In this document: piece after piece, positions 1 to 5,365 of the stretch
Numbering within the stretch: the stretch's first letter is position 1
How the letters are laid out: each line of letters opens with the position of its first letter
From: Lysobacterales bacterium
GTDB taxonomy: Bacteria > Pseudomonadota > Gammaproteobacteria > Xanthomonadales > Rhodanobacteraceae
Reading direction: 5' to 3'
Assembly (NCBI GenBank): GCA_013298265.1
Contig: JAAFHE010000309.1
Coordinates: 1 to 5,365 of the forward strand
Length of the DNA: 5,365 nt
The notes under the pieces: model-generated
The model's database searches: none
Seen by the model: only the letters and a program-made list of their open reading frames with translations
What the model was told of the DNA's origin: nothing
Position numbers and translations under genes: made by a program

Positions 1-2315
1 CCGGCAAAACCGTCGTCGCAAGACGCGCCTGCGCGTGAATCGAACGCCTTGTTGAAAGCCTGGTCGGCGAGATTGGCGGAGGAACAGCTACCGCCGTTGA
101 CCTCTCGCGCGAGACCGTCGAACTCGGCCGAAGTCATCAGGCGATAAGTCTTGCCGCTGCGTTGCGACAGCCAGCGCACATAGCCTTGGGCCTGATCGAA
201 ACTGACGCAGACAGCCGGATGCGCATCGTCCTGTTCGATGTCCGGGTTCTGCCAGCCACGCTTCTTGGAACTGCGGAACACCGATTCACGATCACGACAG
301 GACACTTCCTTCGTGCCCTTGGCACCGCCGACGCTCCAGTAGCGGCGGAACTCGCCGCGCGTAACCTCATAGCGTCCGACCGCAACGCGGTTGCCCGGCA
401 GCACGATCAGCTCCGGCCCCTGGCCACCGTCGTCGAGCTTGTCGCGGAACACGAACCCGGCGCTACCGATCGACGGCAGCTTGCGCAGGCCTTCCTGCGC
501 GACGGCGTTGTTCGGGTCGATCAGCAGTGCCTTGTCGTAGGCCGCCTTGGCCGCGACCTTGTCCCACTCCGCAGCCGCCTTGCGCGCATCCTCAAGCAAG
601 GGACCAACGAGGCCGCTGCGCCGCTGCCTGACCTCATCAGCAACCGGCTTGCCTTCGGCCGGCACGAGCGCGGCGAGCTCGAGCGACTTGTCGAAATTCG
701 TCTTCATGCCGGCAAGATCGCCGAGCGACTGCGCCTTGTTGCCGAGCATGATGTAGGCCTTGGCGGTGTCGACCAGACCCTGCTTGGCTCCCTTGTCGCG
801 CGCGTCGATGCGCAGCGCGAGCTTGAAGCGGTCCACCGCGTTCTGGTTCGGCGGGGTCGAATAGCGCTGCGCGGCCAGGTCCCCGCGTCCGAGACGCACG
901 AGCTTCAGTACCGGATCCTCGACCGTCGGCACCTGGGCGAGATTGCCCGGCGTACCGTCGTCCATAAGCAACGGCGTCGGGCCGGTCGGCACCGCCGGAT
1001 CATCTAGCACCGCAAGACCGTCCGCGACCGGCGGTGTTTCCGGCGGGACGGACGTGAGCGCGTCACTTGCGGTATCCGCACCACTGGCGGCTGTCGATAT
1101 TTCTCCGCTCGCCACGGGCGCGGGTGTTTCGACGACTAGCGGTGGTGCGGGCGTCTGCGGCGGTGTCACGGTTGCCGGTGGCGGCGTAGCTGCCGGCATG
1201 CTGACTGCGGCTTTAGCCGGCACGACTGCTGGCGGCGACTTCGAGGTAAACCAGACATAGCCGCCGAGCGCGGCAGCGCCGATCACGCCAACGGCGGCTA
1301 TGCCCAGCCACAGCCCACCACCGCTACGCCCGGCCGGGCTGACCGGCGTCGCAGCGGGTGGCTTTGCGGCGATCGCCTTGGGCGGCGCGGGCTTCACTGG
1401 CGGCTTCGTCGGGGTGGTTCTGACCGCTTCCGGCCGCGTCAGCGCGACTGTCGCCGCGGCCGGCTTCGACACCACCGGGTCCGCCGGCCGCACAGCGCCG
1501 TCGCCGTTTCTGGCGCGCCCCGCCACCGGCACCGCGTCGATTGCGGCGAGGGCTTCGCTCGCGTCGGTATAGCGATCCTTCGGATCCTTCGCCAGACAGT
1601 GGTCAATGAATTCCTGCCAGTGCGACTGCCCCGCCGGCAGGCGCGGGATCGGCTCAAATACATGCGCGTAGGCCACGGCAAAACCGTCGTTGCCGTCGTA
1701 GGGCGGCTTTCCAGCCAAGCCATACCAGCACAGCACGCCGAGGCTGTACAGATCTGAGCGCGCATCGATTTCGCCGCCTCGTGCCTGCTCCGGACTCATG
1801 TAGTGACTGGTACCGACCGAAAAGCCGGTACTGGTGATGCGCGCAGACTGGCTCGCCGCCAGCGCGATGCCAAAATCGGTCAGGACCGGGCTGTCCGCGG
1901 AATCGAACAGGATATTGCCGGGCGCCACATCGCGATGCACGTAGCCACGCTCGTGCGCATAGGCCAGGGCTTTGGCCACTCCGACCAGCACGCGCTTGAG
2001 CTCGGCCTCATCCAGTCCACGCTGCACGCGAGCGACGAAATCACCACCGGGCAAGTACTGCATCGAGAAGTAGTGCAGCTGATTCGGCGTCACTCCGACA
2101 TCGAACACCTGCACGATGTTGGCATGCGCGAGCGAGGCCAACGTGCGCGCTTCCTGCAGAAAGCGCCGAGTAAACGTGGGATCGGCAGCCAGTGCGGACG
2201 ACATCACCTTGAGTGCGACCTGTCGCTCCAGCGAGGTCTGCACCGCCAGGTGGACGCTGGCCATGCCACCCTGACCAATCTCGCGTTTTATCTGATATCC
2301 AGGTATTTCAATCAC
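1..2315 (-). CDS. Transmembrane Ser/Thr protein kinase with C-terminal FGE-sulfatase (SUMF1-like) domain, 3' end beyond window
   Basis: Reading from the GTG at 2315, 771 codons are open to the left edge. Residues 1-270 are a Hanks-type kinase: glycine loop GQGGMASV (14-21), ATP-binding Lys36 in VALK, helix-C Glu55, catalytic loop HRDVAPGN (127-134), DFG at 147-149, and MSPEQ at 173-177 closing the activation segment. A Pro/Ala/Lys-rich linker leads to one hydrophobic helix (about 335-356). A Pro/Ala/Thr-rich stretch follows, then a TPR-like helical region (about 467-605). From about 621 comes an FGE-sulfatase fold with YEVTRGEF, HPAVCVSFDQA, YRLMTSAEF and a closing CDDGFAG. Known family: RefSeq calls such proteins bifunctional kinase/formylglycine-generating-type; Chlamydia Pkn1 also joins these domains. 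Inferred: cytoplasmic kinase, periplasmic FGE-like sensor. The usual catalytic-loop Lys is Ala131, so activity needs testing. FGE catalytic cysteines would lie off the window. Substrate unknown. The start fits both the IPGYQI kinase beginning and a GGGGAG site. Confidence 0.93.
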   Translation of the reverse strand, partial: MIEIPGYQIKREIGQGGMASVHLAVQTSLERQVALKVMSSALAADPTFTRRFLQEARTLASLAHANIVQVFDVGVTPNQLHYFSMQYLPGGDFVARVQRGLDEAELKRVLVGVAKALAYAHERGYVHRDVAPGNILFDSADSPVLTDFGIALAASQSARITSTGFSVGTSHYMSPEQARGGEIDARSDLYSLGVLCWYGLAGKPPYDGNDGFAVAYAHVFEPIPRLPAGQSHWQEFIDHCLAKDPKDRYTDASEALAAIDAVPVAGRARNGDGAVRPADPVVSKPAAATVALTRPEAVRTTPTKPPVKPAPPKAIAAKPPAATPVSPAGRSGGGLWLGIAAVGVIGAAALGGYVWFTSKSPPAVVPAKAAVSMPAATPPPATVTPPQTPAPPLVVETPAPVASGEISTAASGADTASDALTSVPPETPPVADGLAVLDDPAVPTGPTPLLMDDGTPGNLAQVPTVEDPVLKLVRLGRGDLAAQRYSTPPNQNAVDRFKLALRIDARDKGAKQGLVDTAKAYIMLGNKAQSLGDLAGMKTNFDKSLELAALVPAEGKPVADEVRQRRSGLVGPLLEDARKAAAEWDKVAAKAAYDKALLIDPNNAVAQEGLRKLPSIGSAGFVFRDKLDDGGQGPELIVLPGNRVAVGRYEVTRGEFRRYWSVGGAKGTKEVSCRDRESVFRSSKKRGWQNPDIEQDDAHPAVCVSFDQAQGYVRWLSQRSGKTYRLMTSAEFDGLAREVNGGSCSSANLADQAFNKAFDSRAGASCDDGFA

Positions 2316-2325
2316 GGCCTTCGCA

Positions 2326-2331
2326 CTCCCC
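2326..2331 (-). promoter_or_regulatory. Ribosome binding site supporting the GTG start of the kinase gene
   Basis: GGGGAG lies 10 bases upstream of the GTG at 2315. No in-frame ATG is available nearby upstream, and the encoded MIEIPGYQI is the usual beginning of this kinase type, so the Shine-Dalgarno-like site settles a non-ATG start. Confidence 0.6.
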
Positions 2332-2359
2332 TGTACTTGGCGAATCCTGCTGCGCCGAC

Positions 2360-2365
2360 ATTGTA
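2360..2365 (-). promoter_or_regulatory. Possible -10 box (TACAAT) for the kinase gene, in the divergent 157-base intergenic region
   Basis: TACAAT matches the sigma70 -10 consensus at 5 of 6 positions and sits 44 bases upstream of the GTG. No convincing -35 hexamer is found 16-18 bases further upstream, so this is a weak candidate. The region 2316-2472 must hold the 5' signals of both the kinase gene and the divergent DUF3301 gene. No clear operator palindrome and no good plus-strand promoter were seen. Confidence 0.22.
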
Positions 2366-2472
2366 AGGACTGTGGCCCCGGCGTGGACGTGTCCTGCTAC
2401 GCACGACGCCCCCGATGAGCTCGGCATCCGGCACATGTTGAGATTCCGACGTAGCGGCACCACACTGGCGCG

Positions 2473-2814
2473 ATGATCGAAGCCATGCTGTTACTCGTCA
2501 TCGTCGGTACCTGTGCCCTGCTGTGGCAGGCAGCCCTGCGCGCCCGCGACCGTGCCGTAAGCGCCAGCCGCGAGCTGTGCGCCCGAGCCGGCGTTCAGTT
2601 CCTGGATCAGTCCGTCAACTTGCGCCGCCTCGCCTTGGTGCGCCTGCGTTCCGGCAGCCTGGGGCTACGCCGGCACTATAGTTTCGAGGTCAGCACCGAC
2701 GGCACGAACCGGCATCCCGGCAGCCTGCAGTTCGACGGCGAACGGCTGGAAAATTTCAGCCTGCCGCTGCGCCCCGAAGACGTCGCCCTCGCCGGGGTCG
2801 AGCGGCTACATTGA
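2473..2814 (+). CDS. DUF3301 family membrane-anchored protein
   Basis: This 113-residue protein has no known function. A hydrophobic N-terminal helix (about residues 4-20, ending in LLWQAAL) is followed by a basic RARDRA stretch, which suggests an inner-membrane anchor with the rest in the cytoplasm. The body carries the pattern I recall for DUF3301 (Pfam PF11743): a Cys at 36, QFLDQSV at 42-48, an Arg/Leu-rich strand, RRHYSFEVSTDG at 66-77, then a short GSLQFDG strand. Length is typical of the family. It is the only plus-strand gene here, divergent from the kinase gene and convergent with sspB. The ATG at 2473 has no clear Shine-Dalgarno site; the in-frame ATG at 2485 (residue 5) is a possible alternative. 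The family assignment is by memory of its motif pattern; a role with the neighbouring kinase is not supported by anything beyond adjacency. Confidence 0.85.
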   Translation: MIEAMLLLVIVGTCALLWQAALRARDRAVSASRELCARAGVQFLDQSVNLRRLALVRLRSGSLGLRRHYSFEVSTDGTNRHPGSLQFDGERLENFSLPLRPEDVALAGVERLH

Positions 2815-2866
2815 GTCGTTCTGCAACGGTTCGTCATCGGCCTGCGCCACGACACGCCGTGCACGA

Positions 2867-3286
2867 CTATTTGATGACACGCAGATGGCTGCCCTTCTTC
2901 GTCGGCGCTTCGGATTCGCCATTGGCCGGCGGCGGCGCGCTGGGCGTGTCCTCGGCGGGAAACATCATCCCCTGGCCGTTTTCCTGCGCGTAGATCGCCA
3001 ACACCGCACCGAGTGGAACTTCCACGCGATGACTGACGCCGCCGAAGCGCGCGCTGAAGCTGATCCAGTCCTTGCCGATATCAAGCCCGGCTACCGCACG
3101 CGGCGCGATGTTCAATACGACACGACCATCCTTGGCCGCTTGCGGCGGAACGATCACGCCAGGCCAGGCTGCGTCGACGAGCAAGTAGGGCGTCAGACTG
3201 TTGTCGCCGATCCATTCGTGGATCGCACGCACCAGGTACGGGCGGTTCGAAGTCATGCCGGCCGTGCCGGCGTCGTTATCAGTCAC
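2867..3286 (-). CDS. sspB: ClpXP protease specificity-enhancing factor SspB
   Basis: SspB is a cytoplasmic adaptor that delivers ssrA-tagged, ribosome-rescued proteins to ClpXP. Clear family motifs are present: RPYLVRAIHEWI at 15-26, LTPYLLVDA at 31-39, GVIVP at 43-47, the long GRVVLNIAPRAV segment at 54-65, SFSARFGGVSH at 76-86 and LAIYAQENGQGM at 96-107. An acidic, Pro-rich flexible linker (about 111-133) leads to the tail LRVIK, equivalent to the ClpX-docking tail LRVVK of E. coli SspB, so both the substrate-binding core and the tether appear intact. It follows sspA in the same operon. The longest form starts at a GTG (3286-3284) overlapping the sspA stop by 8 bases. The ATG at 3256-3254 gives MTSNRPYL, close to other family N-termini, and a 129-residue protein. 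Neither start has a strong Shine-Dalgarno site, so the first ten residues are uncertain. Confidence 0.95.
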   Translation of the reverse strand: MTDNDAGTAGMTSNRPYLVRAIHEWIGDNSLTPYLLVDAAWPGVIVPPQAAKDGRVVLNIAPRAVAGLDIGKDWISFSARFGGVSHRVEVPLGAVLAIYAQENGQGMMFPAEDTPSAPPPANGESEAPTKKGSHLRVIK

Positions 3287-3902
3287 GCAACAATTTCTCG
3301 TCTGGGGTCAGGCTGCGGGTGAAGCCCGGATTGCGGAAAATGCGATCGCCGTAGTCATGAATCGCCTGCGCTTCCCGCGGGAGACTCACGCCGAGACTCT
3401 GCAATCGCCAGATCAGCGGCGCCAGCACGCAATCCGCCAAACTCATTTCCGGATTGAGGAAGAACTTCGCTGCCTTGAACAACGACAGTGAGCCCATCAG
3501 GGCTTCGCGCAAGCGTTTGCGCGCAGCCTCAGAGTTCTTGCCGCTGCCGGCACACTGTTCCGCCAGCGGCAACCAATCGCGCTCCATCCGCACAATGGCC
3601 AGACGCAGGCGCGCACGCGACAAGGGGTCGATCGGCATCAGCGGTGGATGCGGATAACGTTCGTCCAGATATTCAGCAACCACCGACGTTTCGTAGAGCA
3701 CCAAATCGCGATCGACCAGAGTCGGCAGGCTCTGGGTCGGATTCAGGTCAATCAGATCTTCCGGCGGCTTGGCCCGATCAACCAGGACCAGATCGTAGCT
3801 GACGCCTTTGGCCGCCAGGATCAGGCGGATGCGATGGCAATGAACGCTATCGCGGGCCGAATACAAGGTAAGGATCGTGCGCGAACGGGTACTCAAGGCC
3901 AT
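3279..3902 (-). CDS. sspA: Stringent starvation protein A (RNA polymerase-associated, GST fold)
   Basis: The 207-residue protein matches SspA along its length. A thioredoxin-like GST N-terminal domain (about 9-85) contains the CHRIRLILAAKGV helix, DLIDLNPTQSLPTLVDRD and YETSVVAEYLDERYPHPPLMP. A helical GST C-terminal domain follows, with SLADCVLAPLIWRL. The PHP patch falls at residues 84-86, the same numbers as the conserved surface pocket reported as needed for E. coli SspA function. SspA is a GST-fold protein that binds the sigma70 RNA polymerase holoenzyme and acts in stationary-phase, starvation and acid responses; it is not known as a glutathione transferase. The start is an ATG with GGGGAG just upstream. 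It lies 125 bases after petC and overlaps or closely precedes sspB, so sspA and sspB are very probably cotranscribed. Whether transcription comes from the pet operon or a local promoter cannot be told. Confidence 0.96.
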   Translation of the reverse strand: MALSTRSRTILTLYSARDSVHCHRIRLILAAKGVSYDLVLVDRAKPPEDLIDLNPTQSLPTLVDRDLVLYETSVVAEYLDERYPHPPLMPIDPLSRARLRLAIVRMERDWLPLAEQCAGSGKNSEAARKRLREALMGSLSLFKAAKFFLNPEMSLADCVLAPLIWRLQSLGVSLPREAQAIHDYGDRIFRNPGFTRSLTPDEKLLRD

Positions 3903-3906
3903 GCCT

Positions 3907-3912
3907 CTCCCC
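3907..3912 (-). promoter_or_regulatory. Ribosome binding site of sspA
   Basis: The purine run GGGGAGAGG directly precedes the ATG at 3902, with GGGGAG ending 4 bases before the codon. It is close but strong and supports this start. The kinase gene in this window carries the same GGGGAG hexamer. Confidence 0.5.
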
Positions 3913-3993
3913 TGACACGGTACGGCGACCGCGCCTGGCCGCCTGCCCCGAATCTACTACGTGCCCGGGAATTCGCCTAGCTGCGCTGGAGGT

Positions 3994-4021
3994 CGGCACG
4001 GCGAGCATGCCCGCCGTGCCG
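3994..4021 (-). terminator. Strong hairpin between petC and sspA; possible attenuator, processing site or atypical terminator
   Basis: CGGCACGGCG (3994-4003) and CGCCGTGCCG (4012-4021) are a perfect 10-bp inverted repeat around an 8-base loop, beginning 6 bases after the petC stop codon. In the minus-strand transcript the stem is followed by GACCTCCAGC, not a U run, so it is not a standard intrinsic terminator. It could protect the 3' end of the pet message, cause partial termination, or mark the operon boundary before sspA. The inverted repeat is seen directly; the function is inferred. Confidence 0.4.
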
Positions 4022-4027
4022 CCGAAC

Positions 4028-4867
4028 TCAATGCACGTCCTTCCAGTACTCTTTCTTCAGCAGCCAAGCTAGGAAGGTGAAGAAGGCCAGATACAACACG
4101 ACCCAGGCGCCGAGTTTCTGGCGTTGGAGCGCGGCCGGCTCGGCTGCGTACTGCAGGAACACGGTCAGGTCGCGCACGGTCTCGTCGAACTGTTGCGCGT
4201 TCTGCGTGCCCGGCGTGGCCACTTCGAGATGCACGAGGCACTTGCCGTCAATCTCGGTCGTTCCCGCCTTGCAATGCTCGACTTCATGAACACCGTTCTT
4301 GCAGCCGCCGGTATCGCCGCTGCAGCTTTCCTGTTTCTTTTCCTTGGGTTCGAAGGTCGCATGCGAAAGACCTTGCATTTCCCACAGCACGTTCGGCATC
4401 GACGCGCCCGGGAACAGGGTGTTGTTCCAGCCCAGCGGACGCGAATGATCGACGTAGAACGACTTCAGGTAGTTGTAGATCCAGTCCGGTCCCTTGGAGC
4501 GGCCTTCCAGCGACAGGTCCGGCGGTGCCTTGCCGAACCAGGCCTGCGCATCGGCGGCCGGCATCGACGACACCACCCTGTCACCGATCTTGCCTCCGGT
4601 AAAGGAAGCGAGGTTCTGCACGACCTGATCTTCGGTCAGCCCAAGATCTTGGGAAAGACGCGAATAGCGCACGAACTGCAGGGAATGGCAGCCGACGCAG
4701 TAGTTGAAGAACAGCTTTGCGCCGCGCTGCACGGATGCAATGTTGTCCACTCGGGTACCGGCTGGCTGCAGCTTGCCGCCTCCGCCTGCGGCAATGGCTG
4801 CTGGCGCGATCGAGGTCAACGCAACGGCCAGCGACAGACCCAGCTTGGTCATGGCGTTCTTAATCAT
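4028..4867 (-). CDS. petC: Ubiquinol-cytochrome c reductase cytochrome c1 subunit
   Basis: Cytochrome c1 carries electrons from the Rieske centre of the bc1 complex to soluble or membrane cytochrome c on the periplasmic side. The 279-residue protein starts with a Sec signal peptide (basic MIKNAMTK, hydrophobic core, cleavage likely near AIAAGG). The haem c motif CVGCH is at residues 57-61, followed by SLQFVRYSRL, typical of c1. The APPDLSLEGRSKGPDWIYNYL block (114-134) and MPNVLW, with the probable axial ligand Met157, complete the haem fold. A C-terminal anchor (about 252-270) ends in KKEYWKDVH. Unusually, residues 172-214 between the Met region and the last helix hold four cysteines (182, 189, 199, 210). 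The ATG at 4867 overlaps the petB stop by 8 bases, indicating translational coupling; the ATG at residue 6 is a possible alternative start. GGAG lies 13 bases upstream of the first ATG, rather far. Confidence 0.96.
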   Translation of the reverse strand: MIKNAMTKLGLSLAVALTSIAPAAIAAGGGGKLQPAGTRVDNIASVQRGAKLFFNYCVGCHSLQFVRYSRLSQDLGLTEDQVVQNLASFTGGKIGDRVVSSMPAADAQAWFGKAPPDLSLEGRSKGPDWIYNYLKSFYVDHSRPLGWNNTLFPGASMPNVLWEMQGLSHATFEPKEKKQESCSGDTGGCKNGVHEVEHCKAGTTEIDGKCLVHLEVATPGTQNAQQFDETVRDLTVFLQYAAEPAALQRQKLGAWVVLYLAFFTFLAWLLKKEYWKDVH

Positions 4868-5365
4868 GCGCGGGCACCCGCTCCGGAACAGGCTTGGTGG
4901 AATCGATCTTCGACCATATCGGCATGGTGATGAAGAACGCGAAGTAGATGAAGGTCAGTACACGGCCAATGTAGGTCTCGATCTGGTCCGTGCCGGGGCC
5001 GGCACCGATCTTGCCGAGCCACACGAACGACAGCGCGAACAGGCCGAGCGCGACCTTAGAGATCCAGCCGCGGTACCGGTAGGACCTGACCCGGCTGCGA
5101 TCCAGCCACGGCACGAAGAACAGCACGGCGATCGCGCCAAACATCACGAGCACGCCGAGCAGCTTGTCCGGCACTACGCGCAACATGGCGTAGTACGGCG
5201 TGTAGTACCACACCGGCTTGATGTGCGCGGGCGTGACCAGCTTGTCGGCCGCGATGAAGTTGTCGTGTTCTAGGAACCAGCCGCCGAAGGTCGGCTCGAA
5301 GAACAGCACAAACGCGCAGATGGTCAGGAAGAAGCCGGCGCCGAACAAGTCCTTCACGGTGTAGT
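4860..5365 (-). CDS. petB: Cytochrome b of the bc1 complex, C-terminal part (5' end beyond window)
   Basis: Cytochrome b is the membrane core of complex III, carrying two b haems and the Qo and Qi quinone sites. Only the last 167 or so codons are visible; the frame is open to the right edge with no start, and the family is usually about 400 residues or more. The fragment begins with YTVKDLFGAG, the lead-in to helix E. It continues through the Qo-loop region FEPTFGGWFLEHDNFI, then HIKPVWYYTPYYAMLRVVPDK, then helices F, G and H, ending in a short polar tail. The four haem-ligand histidines belong to helices B and D, off the window. The Qo motif reads PVWY (codons at 5205-5216) instead of the PEWY of mitochondria and alphaproteobacteria. 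The stop at 4860-4862 overlaps the petC start (ATGATTAA), so petB and petC are read from one message. The Rieske gene petA is expected upstream, to the right of the window. Confidence 0.96.
   Translation of the reverse strand, partial: YTVKDLFGAGFFLTICAFVLFFEPTFGGWFLEHDNFIAADKLVTPAHIKPVWYYTPYYAMLRVVPDKLLGVLVMFGAIAVLFFVPWLDRSRVRSYRYRGWISKVALGLFALSFVWLGKIGAGPGTDQIETYIGRVLTFIYFAFFITMPIWSKIDSTKPVPERVPAHD

Noticed and set aside
162..1007. 281-codon open frame on the plus strand
   Set aside because: It lies wholly antisense to the kinase gene, whose frame shows recognisable TPR and FGE motifs. The translation is Arg/Leu/His-rich with no family resemblance, as expected of antisense frames in GC-rich DNA.
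943..1572. Gly/Ala/Thr-rich plus-strand frames resembling low-complexity surface or PE-PGRS-like proteins
   Set aside because: They are the complement of the Pro/Ala-rich linkers of the kinase; the composition is a by-product of the opposite strand.
1803..2366. 187-codon open frame on the plus strand
   Set aside because: Antisense to the kinase catalytic domain, which has unmistakable motifs; the translation resembles nothing known.
2815..2866. Bidirectional terminator between the convergent DUF3301 and sspB genes
   Set aside because: The 52 bases contain only a 4-bp stem (CGTT/AACG) and small palindromes such as GTGCAC, with no T tract. There is not enough to call a terminator.
2885..3322. 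145-codon open frame on the plus strand
   Set aside because: Antisense to sspB, which is clearly identified by its motifs and ClpX-docking tail.
3964..3974. CCCGGGAATTC, overlapping SmaI and EcoRI sites that could suggest a cloning-vector junction
   Set aside because: It is an isolated chance match in GC-rich DNA; the sequence on both sides is a coherent petC-sspA intergenic region and no other polylinker sequence is present.
3903..4027. Dedicated sspA promoter (TAGATT as a -10 candidate)
   Set aside because: It matches the -10 consensus at only four of six positions and has no -35 partner at 16-18 bases.
4124..4930. 268-codon open frame on the plus strand
   Set aside because: Antisense to petC and the end of petB, both certain genes; it is a GC-driven shadow frame.

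Overview
The window is a GC-rich stretch of bacterial chromosome with five genes and one partial gene, packed tightly and without mobile-element, phage, CRISPR or RNA-gene signals. The run cytochrome b - cytochrome c1 - sspA - sspB, the proteobacterial form of SspB and the DUF3301 protein point to a gammaproteobacterium. The high GC and the large Ser/Thr kinase fit a Xanthomonadales/Lysobacterales-like lineage, but that finer placement is inference only.

Right half (2867-5365, all minus strand, so reading starts at the right edge). The 3' part of petB (cytochrome b) enters from the right edge and overlaps petC (cytochrome c1) by 8 bases. Together with the Rieske protein, expected just beyond the right edge, they would form the ubiquinol:cytochrome c reductase (complex III). 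A 125-base gap holding a strong 10-bp hairpin separates petC from sspA, the RNA-polymerase-associated stringent starvation protein A. sspB, the ClpXP adaptor, follows immediately. The petABC-sspAB order is a familiar gammaproteobacterial arrangement.

Middle (2316-2866). A short plus-strand gene for a membrane-anchored DUF3301 protein converges on sspB, with 52 bases between the stops. It diverges from the kinase gene across a 157-base intergenic region.

Left half (1-2315, minus strand). One long reading frame starts at a GTG and runs off the left edge (771 codons visible). It encodes a cytoplasmic Hanks-type protein kinase, a Pro/Ala-rich linker, one transmembrane helix, a second Pro/Ala-rich linker, a TPR-like helical stretch and the first part of a formylglycine-generating-enzyme-like (SUMF1/FGE-sulfatase) domain. 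This looks like a transmembrane kinase with an external FGE-type sensor or ligand-binding domain. It is the least ordinary gene here, both for that layout and because the catalytic loop reads HRDVAPGN, with alanine where Ser/Thr kinases have lysine.

The rest is mostly conserved housekeeping sequence. The points that merit a second look are the kinase catalytic loop and architecture, a four-cysteine insertion in cytochrome c1, the PVWY form of the cytochrome b Qo motif, and the petC-sspA hairpin.
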